The position numbers were made by a program, and so were the translations under genes. A stretch of 64,000 bases of DNA from Benincasa hispida (Eukaryota > Streptophyta > Magnoliopsida > Cucurbitales > Cucurbitaceae): the NCBI RefSeq assembly GCF_009727055.1, contig NC_052350.1:24600678-24664677 (forward strand). The letters are read 5' to 3'. This document shows, piece after piece, positions 1 to 12,717 of this stretch (positions are counted from its first letter, which is position 1; every line of letters starts with the position of its first letter). The notes below the pieces were generated by a model. It had not been told where the DNA came from, did not search any database, and saw only the letters and a list, made by a program, of their open reading frames with translations.

Positions 1-1451
1 AAAGCATGCTTGTCACAAGAGATATTCATTTCATCAATATGCATAGCATCATGCTCATTCTCTTTTAAGTAAGCAATTTCTTCAAGTAAAGATTTATTTT
101 TATTAGATAAAAACATTGTATTTCTTTTTAAGCACAACATAACTTAGAACTAAGCTTTTCTAAATCATTTGCATATTTTCAAAAGTTTCATACAATTCAT
201 TATAAGAAAGAGGTTCTAGAGTTACCTCATCATTTTGTTCATCCTCTTTGTCACTATAGCCATGAAGCAAAAATTGGCCATCTTCTCATTATCACTCCCA
301 CTTTCGCTTTCATCGCTATCATCCCAAGTAGCTTTCATTGCTTTCTTCTTGATTTCTTGGATGATTTGAGAAAAGGACAATCGGTTCTAATATGACCCGG
401 CTTCTTGCATTCAATAGCATATTACCTCATCCTTTTTTCTTTTGACTTTTTGACTCTTTTTGGTTGGAGAGATGCTTCTTGAATTGCTTCTTTCTCTTGA
501 TGAAGTTCTTCTATACTTACGTGAAAGATAGGCAACATTCATCTTCATCAAGGTCATTTTCATCTTGGGAGTCAACTTCTAAAGAGATGGTCCTTTAAAG
601 CTATACTCTTTCTTCTTTTTCTTACGCCATCCTCCATGTTTTTCTTGATCTTTATCTCATGCGTCAACAACGAGCCCATGAGTTCATCAATGGAGAGAGA
701 TTTGAGATCCTTTGCCTCTTGAATGGCGGTGACTACTTGGGATGATAGCGATGAAAGCGAAAGTGGGAGCCCTAAACAATTTAGGCAAATACCACAATAG
801 CTTGAGAAGATAAAGAAGCTATTCAGGGCCAAAAATACCATTTGTCCCAAGTCCTTTGAAAGTGAATGAGTTCATCAATGGAGAGAGATTCATTTTCAAT
901 TGCTTAGGCAAATACCACAATAGCTTCTTTATCTTCTCAAGATTTGAGTACTTTTTCCCAAGTCCTTCTAAAGCATTGACAATGTTAATAAATCTAATGA
1001 ACATATCGGAAATAGCTTCATTTTCATCAATTTTAAACATTTCATATTGATGAACTAACATGTCAATCTTTGTTTCTTTTACTTGACTAGTTCCTTCATG
1101 AGTAATTTCCAATTTATCCCATATCTCTTTAGCGGTTTTGCAAATAGACACTCTATTATATTCAACTTCATTCAAAGCACAAAATAAGCAATTAATAGCT
1201 TTGGCATTTAAAGATCATGTTTTCTTTTCATTTATTGATCATTCCTCCTTAGGTTTTATAGTGCTAACACCATCAACATCTTTTGTTGAAATTTTAAAAC
1301 CTTCCTCAACAATATCCAATAAATCATAATCAATAGAAAGCAAGAAAAATCTCATTCTATTTTTTCAATAACTATAATTAGTACCATTAAACAAATGAGG
1401 CTTTGTAATAGATTGACTATCGGTAAAAGGGATAAAACCTAAAGTTGTCAT
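1..1451 (-). pseudogene. copia-type gag polyprotein (UBN2 family), degenerate
   Basis: The likely start is the ATG at 1451-1449, just inside the PBS, giving MTTLGFIPFTDSQ. A DUF4219-like stretch (HLFNGTNYSYWKNRMRFF) follows, then the UBN2 core (EYNRVSICKTAKEIWDKLE) at about 1175-1090, then the QEAKDLKSLSIDELMGSLLT motif near 730-670. A CCHC zinc-knuckle remnant (ECKKPGHIRTDC) sits near 425-380, followed by the acidic DDSDESESGSD tail. In the family this protein forms the cytoplasmic virus-like particle. At least two in-frame stops lie in the DUF4219-UBN2 linker, one of them where relatives have Trp, and further frame changes and inverted fragments lie at 690-940. It is therefore a pseudogene. 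Confidence 0.85.
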
Positions 1452-1502
1452 AGCTCAAAAATAATTAAGTTTATCAAGAAATAAATATTTCAAGAAGAAC
1501 AA

Positions 1503-1517
1503 ACCACTCTGATACCA
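1503..1517 (-). promoter_or_regulatory. Retrotransposon primer-binding site
   Basis: The minus strand reads TGGTATCAGAGTGGT, the usual plant copia PBS that pairs with the 3' end of initiator Met-tRNA. It lies two bases inside the LTR end, as expected. Confidence 0.8.
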
Positions 1518-1519
1518 AT

Positions 1520-2905
1520 TGTTGGATTAATATGGAAACCCTAGAGGGGGTGAATAGGGTTTAATTAAACTTTCTTTTCTAAATTAACCCAATTAAACTA
1601 ATTGATACACTTTTTATAAATAATAAGAAAAATTCAATTTATGAAACAAATAAGATGACAAAAATGTGGTAATTTAATTATATCAAATTTTAGTAAATAA
1701 ATAAGAACAAACTAAAACATACAATATATTGCTTAAATTAATTGCAAAAATAAAAAAGGAAAGAGTTAGAGAAGAAGACACCGTAATTTTTATAGTGGTT
1801 TGGTCAAACTCGATCTACTCCACTCCCCAAGCGCCTCTTGGGAATTTGAATAAAATCTTTCCGACTCTTTCCACGAATTAGACCTCAAACGGTTGCACCA
1901 CCGCTCCTTTTACGGGTTCAAGAGCAAACCTGATCCTTTCCACGGTTTAGGATCAAACCGTTACAAATGTTGGAATTTTTGAAGAACACAATACAACTCT
2001 CACTAGAGTGGATTTACAAGTTTAAGCACTCAACAAGTTTATTCTCACAATACAATAACACTCTCTCAAGAATAAGATGAAAAGAAAAAAAAAATTGGGA
2101 ACTTAGAGAGAGCAACAATGAAACTTCTGAGTTTTGGAGAATTATGAAATGTAAATTTTGTTTTTTTTTAAAATTTGGAGAGGAAGATGGTTTTATATAG
2201 AGATGGAAAAATTTTTAGAAACCACAATTAATTTGGACCATTCGGCTTTGGAAAAGAAAAATCAATGGTGGAGATTTTAAACTAAACTAGTAGTTAGATA
2301 CAAACAAAATATAATATTAAATTTCTTTTCTTTTGAAATTCATTTTCTTTTTAAAATTAATCCAAAAAAAAAAAAAAAACATACAATGTGTCAAAAACTA
2401 GCCGTTAGACACAAACATAAAATAATGTTAAATTCATTTTCTTTTTAAATTTATTCTCTTTAAAGTCAATCCAAAAATATATACCATGTGTAAAAAAAAC
2501 TAACCGTTAGACACAAATATAAAATAATATTAAATTTATTTTCCTTTTAAATTTCTTTTAAATTTCAATTTTTTTTATTTTAAATCAATCCAAAAATCAA
2601 AAGTGATATGTTAATCTCTTAATGATCCACCATTCGTTGCCACATGTCTACATACAAATGGTCTGGTTATGTCACGTCATCCACCACGTTATTTTTTCTA
2701 TAGACTTGTTTCGGTCATATCGTCTTCGTTTTAGCTCCGATTTAAGTGATTCAAAAGGTATTGGAATCGTTGTTCCTCTACTCTATGGACATATTAAAAT
2801 ACTAAGATTTGCAGTAATTAAAATTTGAGTTTGTTATCATCAAAACATTGATTAATTAATTAATTAAAATTAATTAATTTGAGATTAAGGGCCAAAAAGC
2901 CAACA
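1520..2905 (-). repeat. 5' LTR of the copia element
   Basis: On the minus strand the LTR begins TGTTGGCTTTTTGGCCC at 2905 and ends ATTAATCCAACA at 1520, next to the PBS. A TATA-like sequence (CTATATAAAACC on the minus strand) lies near 2190-2203 and probably drives element transcription. Three imperfect repeats of a phrase on the theme AACTAGCCGTTAGACAC occur at about 2280-2520. Confidence 0.75.
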
Positions 2906-4843
2906 AAACTATGTAATCATGTAACTTTAGTTATAAATTATCCATTTTACAAATACTTGTAAGTAATAACTTACTTAGTTAATATTATTATTTGATAATG
3001 AAATAATTAATTTTACTCAAAACTTTTAATTGAATTTATTGTTTATCAAAAAATCTATTAAAACTTTATAGAAGTGTCATGATTAATTTTATAAATTACA
3101 TACAAGTATAATTACACTATTTAAGCATGAATGGACGATGGACGACAACGACACACGTGTGGGGAAATATCTTTTACTCCTACTCTTATCACTTTTACAA
3201 AACCACTACAAGCCCCTAGAAGTGGTCTTATATACCCTCTAACCACTCTTTAATTCTCCAATGTGGGACAAGTAAAAAATGCAACTCCCCTACTCCCCTA
3301 TAATTGTAGGGGAGTTAATTGATTAAAATTAAAATAGCTTATTTAATTTGATTAAATCAAATAATAATTTATTTATTATTTTATTTAATTAATCAAATAT
3401 AACATATTTAACTAAATATATATTTAAATCATATTCAAATATAATTTTCTCTCATGACCTAAAGTTTTTATAGCAATTTCATTTACATTAACCTTTAACC
3501 TATAATTTTAATATGAATCTCATCCATATTATTTAGCTTATAGTTTTAACATGAATCTCATTCATATTATTTAATCTCTCATATTATATAGTTTAATTTT
3601 GAATATAAAGTCATCAGACTTCTTATTCTGCTAGTCTACCTTAGCCTCGGCTTGGCCTCAGATCTGCTCTCTTGGCCTCGTCCCCTGAAGGACAAGGCTT
3701 TGTTTTGTCAATACACCTCTTTGATACGTTTCCGACATTCTCTACATTGCTTCAACTAGTTGTCACCACTCCGTAGTTTGTTTTGACCTCCCTTTAAAAG
3801 GGCTTTTCCTTCCTTTTGGGAACTATTGTTCCTCATCTAAGTTATCTTCAAATAATTTCAGGATTTGTCCCAAATCGCTCTCCATGCCGTTAATCTTCTT
3901 TTTTAGAGCCACAATTTTCTCCTCTTCCTCTGCCTTTGGTGGTTGAAGCAGAAACAGGCTTTGAATAGGCTAATTATTTTTTAATTGGCTGACAGTTCTT
4001 CGGAACAACCTTTCTTGGTAAGAATCCTTCTTCTCTTAATTATTCGATAACGCATGTTTTCCACAAACGACGCCAAATGATAAAATCGAATTCACTTGCT
4101 ATCATGTGCTGCCAATGGTAAATTTGTAATTTAGTGAAGAAATTATCTACAAAATAATCAAGGATAAGATATCCCATTATCTAAATTACAAAATTGGTCA
4201 ATAGCCTCTCTATTTAGCAATTTAACATATTTCTTTAAATTATCAATTTAAAAAAAGTTTGAAAAAAAATCGTGTTTTATTAAAATCTTCTAGAAGCACA
4301 TAAGCATACATAAAACTCAATCAATCAAATTTCTAATTAAAGTTCAAACTAAAACTTTCCCATTTTACATTTTAAAAAAATATTCTTTTTTTTTCTATAA
4401 AGAAGTTAAACCTAAATAGACTCGATAATTAAAATGGCAGGATCAAATATGTAGTTTCACATAAATAAAATTGGCCCACCATGGAAGTGAAGAAACTTAG
4501 GCAGCAAGCTATAATATAGGCACACTAATAACAAGCCGCTTTTCGTGTCAAAAAAAAAAAAGAAAAAAAGAAAAGAAAAGAAAAAGAAGCCATTTTCATG
4601 GAGCAATTATGCGTGTCAATGGGCTTAGCGCAGCAGCAGCGCAATGGTGAAATGAATGAGGGATGGAAGAAAGAGGAATCCGACTAAAACCCATTTTTCA
4701 ATTGTTTATATTCCTTCAAAAAGCGCTTTCCAAACCCCTTTTCTCGAAACCCAAGAGAGATTTTCTGAGTATTATTATTTGTCGACTGGAACTCTTGCTC
4801 GAGGACTTCTCTTGTTCCTGCTGGAGCAAATAATACTGTAATC
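2906..4843. other. Intergenic region with retroelement debris and the promoter/5' leader of the LEUNIG-like gene
   Basis: No protein gene is visible. An 11-bp inverted repeat (AACTCCCCTAC / GTAGGGGAGTT, 3283-3316) could form a hairpin. ACACGTGT at about 3153-3160 is a G-box-like site. At 4061-4079 the minus strand reads TTTGGCGTCGTTTGTGG, which resembles the primer-binding region of gypsy-type elements, so 3600-4080 is probably an old gypsy fragment. The stretch from about 4640 to 4843 is likely promoter and 5' UTR of the downstream gene. Confidence 0.5.
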
Positions 4844-5722
4844 ATGTCCCAAGCTATGTTAGACGATGTTCATAAAATGCAAGTACAATGCACCTGAGTT
4901 CTACTGTTGCAGTACCATATTCCATGTTTTTTATTTTCTTTGATTTGTTCTTTTGTCTTTGTGCTTCGTTGAATCTTTATGAGCTTCATTCAAGAGTATA
5001 AACTTTTGATTTTATATGGTGGGGTTTGTTTTCTACTGATTCAGATGTCGTATTATGGCTTCCTCTGGCTCTGCCCTGTATTAGACCAAGGAACTCGTTT
5101 TGCACCCATTTTGAATATTTATTTGTTGGCCTTTTGAAAAGGGCATTTCGCCCATTCTATTTTGTTTTTTGTTTTTTTCCCTTTCTTTGTGGAGATGGGT
5201 TTCGAATCTACTCAATAATGGCTGACCATTTGTTGGCTGCCTCTTGAACACTCGATTCCACCTGGTATTGTTCTGTTCTTGAAGTCTGTGCTCTCATCGC
5301 TTTTGAGGGATAACCTTTTTGGTTGGTTTGTTTGCTTGTTGAGTTGGTGGGTACTTTGGAGCTCTAAGGTTCCTAGGCATCAGAGGACTAAACGACTTGT
5401 AACAGTACTCGAGACTTTTCATCTTGCTGTTTGACATGAAGTTTCTGTTTCTTTTCTGTGAACGTGTAGAAATATTAATTTGGAACTATAGTATTATATA
5501 TTTATATGTTATTGGCAGTCGACCAGTGAATGAGTTCTTATGATGAGAGACAAATAACAGTGATGCATATCTTAAAATGATTAAACATAAGAGGTGAGGA
5601 ATTTGAACAACAGTTTGTTGTTTCAGTAAACGAGAGTATAGAATATATTATTGCTGAAACTGATAAGACTCTTTCGTTCAACCTGTCAGTTTTATTTTTT
5701 TATTTAATCTCATACTTCTGCC

Positions 5723-5755
<33 letters not shown>

Positions 5756-8700
5756 GCAATGTGTTCTTTTAATCTTTCCGGGGTTTATTCTTATTCTTTT
5801 GGATATAGGCTGGATGCTTATATCTATGATTACCTCTTGAAGAGAAAACTATATGCTTCTGCAAGGTCTTTTCTGGCTGAAGGAAAAGTTTTTATGAATC
5901 CAGTGGGTACGAATCACTGTAATTTAAACTCAATGTATCTACTGACTTCCATATATCCCTAGATTAATTTGCCATCTCTTTTGAATTCCATTATGTAGCT
6001 TTTGATGAGCCGCGTGGTTTCCTTTTGGAATGGTGGTCTGTGTTCTGGGATTTATTTATTGCCCGCATAAATCCGGATCACTCAGAAGCTGCGGCATCTT
6101 ACATCAAGGTTCATTTTCTATTGAGATTTTAGCTGAATGAATTCCCCTCCGAGTATTCCACGTAGAGGAAGAATACTGCATTAGACAAAATAATAGAACT
6201 AAGTTGTTATGATGTCAAATCCCTTATAAAATGCTTCGTTCATATCTTGATCTGTGATAAATGGCATGATATATGATATTGGATAAGTATTTCATGAAAT
6301 TTTGATTTTATTTTGGATATGATAGTCTCAGATGATGAAGAATGGAAATTTGCAGCTACAGCAACAATATTTTTTACAGAAGACTCAGCAGAGTACTACT
6401 CCAACTGCTAACAGGTTGGTTTCGAACAATTCACTCAATATACAGAATTCTTCAGTTGCAAATAAAATAGCTGCAAAAATGTATGAGAATTATACACTCC
6501 CTATTCAAAGAGATACACTGGCCAATGTTCTCCCAAAGGTATTCTCGAAGATCTCAATGTAATTTAATTTTCGCATTTTTCCTTGGTATTTAAGTAAATA
6601 TTCTTGCAGAAAAGATTCCTCAAGCATGTAAGCCACCCTCCAGCCTCAATATTTGGAGCAGCTGCCATGAATGCTCAGCTTCTAAGGTGTCTCTTGTCAC
6701 ATTTTGGGTCCTGTTATGTTTGTTTTATTCTTACATGTATACTTACTACTTTTAAATGTTTCATGTTTATTGTACTTGAACATTGGATTTCTAGCCAGAG
6801 CCAAACACCTGGGAACAGTTCAACAAGCATTGATACTCAATATCGGAGTCAACAGCTTCCAGGGTCCAAAGTAATTATCACTAAACAATGAAAATATGTT
6901 GTTTCCTCTTTTTCTCATATTCTCAGATGTAACATTTTATTATGTCACCTGTGTTGAAACAGAAATTGAAAGGTGAGATGAAGTCAACTATGAACTCCAG
7001 AGTTAGCACGGCGGAAGGAATTGCTGGTATTCTTTTTTTGAACTATATACATATAGGAAATTTCTTAGTTGGTTGATACATTCCTTCATCTCAAACAACA
7101 ACCAACCCCACCCCCCCACCACCACCACCACAAGGATTCCTTAATTCATTATGATGCTTTCTTGGTTCTTCAGGATCAAACCAGGGTACTAGTCATTTGC
7201 CTTTTAATGGAGGACCTTCAACTGTACGTATTCAAACTCTATGCTCGTGAATTAGATGCATTCTCCTTGTACCGATTGTTGTATTCCTTGCTTTTAGAAC
7301 TTGAAGAACCTTATTCAGTAAGCATGATGTTCCATTTCAAAACCTATTGGCAAGACAAAAAGTAATCAATGTATTTTATAATGAGTGTGAGGTTTCTCTA
7401 TTTCTTTAATGTGGAATCCTAAATCTCCCCCCTAAAGATGGTGCCTCTTTGAGTTCTCCATTCTTGAATCGGATCCCACTTCTTTCTTTGGACTGAATAT
7501 ACTTATTTGAACTTCATGGGTTCTGATACCATAATAGATAAACATGAAGTTCTATTTCAAATTCAATTGATAATGAGAGGAGTAACCCATGTATCATATA
7601 AAGAATGTGAGGTCTCTCCATTTTTTCAATGTGGGATCCTCGACAAACTTGTATAAATGTTTATCAGAGAATGTAAGTTAGGAAAAAATCAGCATTCATG
7701 TATTTTCTCAAGAAGAATATTTGATTTAGAGTTGTCAGTGTAAGTTGCATAAAGAGGCATGTATTTAGTCCCTCAGATGAAGATGAGGCTATAAGGAATA
7801 AATCTCTTTTAGTCGAAACCCATATTGTGACTAGCATTTGCTACTGCCAGATAAACCAATTTAAAAATTGGATCCATACGAGCTATGGCCCTCAGCTGCT
7901 CAAATACAAAATCAACTTGTTCATTTATGTTATTTCATAGATCTGGGAAATCTTGCTGACCACTTGGTAGGGATCTCGTCTTAAGTCTTTGACAAGTATG
8001 CAAGAGAAATGCATAAAGGAAAAGAGAAAAATGATATTTTTCCTTTTTTCCAAAAAGTTAAATAACAGTCAGTTTTTTAGTGGTAGTGATTCCTGCGGAA
8101 TATTCAAGAAATAAGTGTTCATAAATTAATATGATTGTGATTTATGTCCTTTCTGATTAATTTTACCGCCTGTAGGGATTGAATCCTCTAAGCTTGGGGC
8201 AACTGCAGCAACCCAAGTCATTCATCCAATTACTTCATACTTCCAATAGATCTCAGCTGGAGCATCCATTTATGTTTCAGGCAGCTCAAAGCTTGGGAGT
8301 ACCTTCTGCCAATGCGGCATTTATAAGACCGGTAGTGCCTTTAAGTCAAAATCTGAATACAGGGAAGGATAGCCAATTATGTTCTATTGATGTGTCTGAT
8401 GTTGATTCAATGGCATCAGTTTGTCATCCTGCTTTGGCACATGTAAGTGCTGATATGCTGATCAAGATATCTATCTTTTTTTGTTTGATTAAACTAAGTT
8501 TCATACATCTTAGTCCCAATACTTTCAAATTTAATCTCCATACTTTTAATAAATCTTAAAATTAGTCCTAATTGTCAACCTTGTTAAATTTTGAATAAGT
8601 TTCCAAAATTTACGAGGGAAAGACTAGTAGGGTCTTTACTTTTCTTTTTTGGAGAAGTTAATTATAAACTAATATGAGGGACTAATTTTAAGATTTATTG

Positions 8701-11700
8701 AAAGTACAACTCAATTTGGACATTTTAAAGTACAAAAAATCAAGTTTCAAATTACAGAGACTAAAATGATATTTTACCCCTTGTCTTTTCAATGTGATTG
8801 GAGTAGAATCTTCCTTCTCATGTTTTATTTTTTATTTTTCTATTTCTTGGAAGCATGCGGTGTTTTTAATGCTCTTTTTGATGTGTTTTCAGTGTTCAGT
8901 TTTTTAACTGATAATCACGAGTTCTTGAATTGTTAATTAACATTTTGATGATATTTACAATAACCTAAGCAAAGCTTCAGAACTCAAACGAATTTTTTCG
9001 GTCATTGTTTCTTTAACTTGGCTACTAAGATTAGAAAATTGCTTTTGGAACTATGAATTTTCTAGCAATCAGGCTTGGGCCTCCCTTATGTGTTTATCAA
9101 GTGTTTCTTCTTTTTTTTTTTTTTCTTCCCCCCCCCCCCCCCCCCCCCAAAGAAAATATCTGTGGTCGATAACATTCTCAACCAGTTTCGAGTCGCTTTA
9201 AAGAAAATATCTGTGGTTAATACAGCAGCAATGACTAAAGATTGATAACTAAAAGGTAGCAACAATTCTTGCAGCATCCAGTTTTGAGTCAACATTCTCA
9301 GAATTCAAATCACATAATTCAGCAGCAAGATAAATTGGCCGATTCAGGGATCACAAATGTTGATGGCTATACGTCCAATAACTTTCAGGTTAATAATCAG
9401 GTTGACAAAGTTACACATTTGTGTTTCCAAATGATATTGATACGCATTACCTTCTTGTCCACTAGATGTATATGTTCTTTGATTCCTGCACTGCATGGCT
9501 GAATACACAACTCTATCTCTCTCTATTCTTTTACTCAAAATTAGAGTTGTACTTTTTATGAAGTAGTAGCCTATAGTGAAAAGTTTTTGCTAGAAAAGGT
9601 ACCATATTGATATATAAAGGAAGTTTGTCATACGAGTCTTAAGTCTTTTCTACTCAGCCACCTGAAATCTTCTGGTTGCGAATTCTGAGTATTTTCCTCA
9701 TTGATACTACTGATGAATCTAATTAGCATAAACAACTGAAAAGAGAACAATAATGACTTAACACATGGCAGGCTGATATGGACGGTCTCATGGATGATGG
9801 AGCATTAGATGATGTGGAGTCTTTCCTATCTCCTAAGGAATCAGACGAGAGATATAATGTAGGTCTGTTATCTGACTCTACCAAAGGTATGATGAACTCT
9901 TTAAGGATCAGAGATTATCTCAAGAGACTGTAATTGTAATTTGATCGAGGAAATGCAGTCTAATATTTTTCATCCTTATTCTAACCTTTCTTGTAACTGA
10001 AGGCCTCACACTGAAGGAAATTCGTGTAATTCCTGCAAATACAAGAAAAGTTGAATGCTGCTGCTTCTCATCTGATGGAAAACTATTTGCTAGTGGTGGG
10101 AGTGACAAAAAGGTTAAGCATATTCATATTAAGTGGGTTATCAAAATTATTAAATCTCTTACAGTTCAAACTTTTAATGTTCTTGATCATTTGTCAAGTA
10201 CGTTGCCATGTTGATATATGTAAGTATGTATGTTTAGTTTCTAGGATATTTCTCAACAATTTTATGGTGCAGGCTACAGTGTGGTGCACAAAGTCCTTTA
10301 AGGTGAGGTCTACACTTGATGAACATTCACAATGGATAACTGAAGTTTGCTTTAGTCCAAGGACATTAAAGGTCGCAACATCTTCAGCTGACAGGACTGT
10401 CAAGGTTTGGGATGTTGATAATGTAAGTGAGCAAGCTTTTTTCATCTAATGGCCTTAATCCATTATATCTTGTATTATTATTGTCTGACAATTGCCTACA
10501 ATATTCTTAAGTTAAGTAGAGAACAATAATTTTTCTTTGGTAAGCTTTTAAGGATAATGACTCTTTCTACTTGGCGCTGGGACATCTTACAGCATGGCCA
10601 ATCACTTCGGACTTTTACTGGACATTCTACTGGAGTCACATCATTGGACTTTCATCCTAGTAAAGATGATCTCATTTGCTCTTCTGATATTAGTAGCGAG
10701 ATTAGGTACTGGAGCATTAAGAACGGCAGTTGTGTTGGCATTTTCAAGGTATAAATTCAAACTCATGCTCTAATTTTGATTTCTTCATATTAAACTGTAC
10801 CTTGTATTTATTTATAAAAACATCACCCTCAGCATGGTAATATGTTTGACAACTAAATCAGGGTGGTGCAACAAAGTTGAGGTTTCAACCGAACAATGGA
10901 AGAATGCTTGCTGCAGCAGTGGGAAATGTTGTTTCCATAATTGACGTAGAAACCCAAGTTTGCATTAAATTACAGGTTTGTTGATGTAAAGTTTACTCAT
11001 TTAAGTTTCCTTATAGACTTATAAATCAAATTTTAGGATATGTACATCAGTAACAACTAGATTACGCCTTTCATGGGCTGTTTACTTATTTATTAAATTG
11101 TGAATTTATAAGAATTTTTTTTTCGATATGTAGACTTGTTCATTTATTGACTGTTTAGGGTGATCTGGAAATTATCGAAACGAGAACATGAATGAGTATT
11201 TCCTGTTTAGTTTTGTCTTGATTTACGACTAGTTGACTACCCTCGCAACTAGAGGAAGTAACAAGGCTATGCATAATGTATTTTCAATTCATTGTTCACA
11301 TACCAATCAAGTTTGATTTCATAATCATCAAATCGTTGAGACCTTGTAGACAATTGAAGAGGGAGCAAATTATGACGTATGCTCCATAAATGGAATCTTT
11401 AGCGAGTATAATTTAGTCATTGAAATATGGTCGACCTTTAATAGTAGTCCTGGTCAATGTCTCATTGTTTTAGCTTCACCTCAATCCCCAAAGTAGCGGC
11501 GCTGGCGCACCATCCATGCAACCCCTCCTTTGAACTTTCTGATTTTCCATTTCAGGGTCACAAAAGTCAAATTCATTCTGTATGCTGGGATCCATCTGGT
11601 GAATATCTGGCATCAACCAGTGACGACGTAGCTAAAGTATGGAAATTTGGTTCTGGCAGCAAAGGAGACTGCATTCGTGAGTTGAACTGTAATGGAAACA

Positions 11701-12717
11701 CATTTCATACCTGTGTTTTTCATCCCACCAATACTTCTGTTTTGATCATTGGATCTCATGAGGTTAGTCGCTGCTATTTAATTTCACATGCTATTTTGTT
11801 AACTCTTCAGTGAAAAATTGGCAATATCCTCTGGAAGCAAAGAATACATCTATAATGCTTTGGTCCTTAAAAGCCACTTCAAGATGTTTCATTCTTTCAG
11901 TCTTATATTGAACTTGGGCAATAGAGAATTCTGCATGACTTAAGCCTAAGCTGAGCTTTTAATGTTTCGGGAGTGTTTGGCCCCCAACTTTAAGTGAGTG
12001 TTTCCAATTATTATAACCCACTCCATGTTTGGAGCTCCAATTATAATAGTGGGTGTTTCCAACTTTTATAACCTACGATAACTACAATATTACTATTTCA
12101 AATCCCTCTTTGTTACAATGTTTACTATTTGTTACCGTGTTTACTATTTTCTACTCATCTTTCTCTTTTCCTCTTTGTTACGGGGTTTACTATTTTCTAC
12201 CCATACTAAAATAGTTTGTGCCCCATTATAACCTATACTAAAATAGTATGCACCCAAACACAGACTATTATAACTTACAGACTATTATACCCACAGACTA
12301 TATTGACCACTGACTATAATAACTAACTCGGAGTCCCAAACACTCTATCAGTGTTGAAGTTCTATTATTTTTATGCATTGTTGCTTGCAATTTCTAATTC
12401 AACTGGGCAGGTGGAAACATGTCATGACGCCATTACAAGATAACTTGACAAATGCTCTAAGATTACCTGATATAATTCCAATTGAATTTGCACTTTCTGT
12501 CTTCTGATATTAATTAACATCAAAGTTTTAACGTTAAGATTGTTCTGTTTTAAATGGAATTGTTGGTTTCCAGTCACTGGAGCTTTGGGACATGACGAAA
12601 AACAAGACAAGGACACTGCATGCTCATGAGAAGTTGGTATCAGCCTTGGCTGCATCAAATGTTACTGGTTTAGTTGCTTCGGCAAGTCACGACAATTGTG
12701 TCAAGCTCTGGCAGTAA
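4844..12717 (+). CDS. LEUNIG-like transcriptional corepressor (LisH/LUFS + WD40), 17 exons
   Basis: Exons: 4844-4878, 5809-5906, 5999-6108, 6326-6538, 6610-6686, 6795-6870, 6963-7026, 7174-7223, 8176-8442, 9275-9388 (or -9400), 9772-9886, 10003-10112, 10273-10422, 10593-10748, 10862-10975, 11556-11762, 12574-12717; phases agree and the product is about 699 aa. Residues 12-80 are the LUFS/LisH domain ([34 protein letters not shown]), which in LEUNIG binds SEUSS-type adaptors. A short Gln-rich stretch follows, with [14 protein letters not shown] near 337. From about 408 to the end are WD40 repeats ([29 protein letters not shown]), ending DNCVKLWQ. Family members act in the nucleus as corepressors without binding DNA. 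The protein is shorter than LEUNIG (about 930 aa) or LUH (about 790 aa). The linker with the KRKQP-type basic patch is not found, so this is probably a divergent paralog. Intron 1 appears to use a GC donor. Confidence 0.9.
8496..8769. repeat. Foldback MITE-like element in intron 9 of the LEUNIG-like gene
   Basis: The arms are long imperfect inverted repeats. ACTTTTAATAAATCTTAAAA on the left is matched by its complement near 8677-8705, and outer parts (AGTTTCATACATC and its partner near 8745) also pair. There is no coding capacity. The intron donor lies about 50 bases upstream. Confidence 0.55.
9105..9148 (+). repeat. Homopolymer run: poly-T then 21 C
   Basis: An interrupted T tract is followed by an uninterrupted run of 21 C (9128-9148) in intron 9 of the LEUNIG-like gene. 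The exact length is uncertain because such runs are error-prone. Confidence 0.8.
11971..12345. mobile_element. MITE-like element in the last intron of the LEUNIG-like gene
   Basis: This 375-bp insert is bounded by inverted GAGTGTTTGG / CCAAACACTC ends. It is internally rich in repeated phrases such as TTTACTATTT and ACTATTATAAC. It is non-coding. The termini resemble those of plant Tourist/hAT-type MITEs. I could not find a clear target duplication, so the class is open. Confidence 0.6.

Larger units (their letters stand above)
1..2905 (-). mobile_element. Ty1/copia retrotransposon, 5' part (LTR, PBS, gag), truncated by window edge
   Basis: Read on the minus strand, the order is LTR (2905 to 1520), a primer-binding site complementary to initiator Met-tRNA (1517 to 1503), then a copia-type gag running to position 1 and beyond. 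Both LTR ends show the usual TG...CA form. The pol region and 3' LTR would lie left of the window. Gag carries stops and scrambled segments, so the element is not autonomous. Confidence 0.85.

Noticed and set aside
5026..5247. Hydrophobic 73-codon frame
   Set aside because: Lies inside intron 1 of the LEUNIG-like gene, has no homology I recognise, and its composition follows T-rich intron DNA.
7069..7365. 98-codon plus-strand frame with a Pro/His run
   Set aside because: It spans an intron with a CCACCACC microsatellite, plus exon 8 of the LEUNIG-like gene in another frame.
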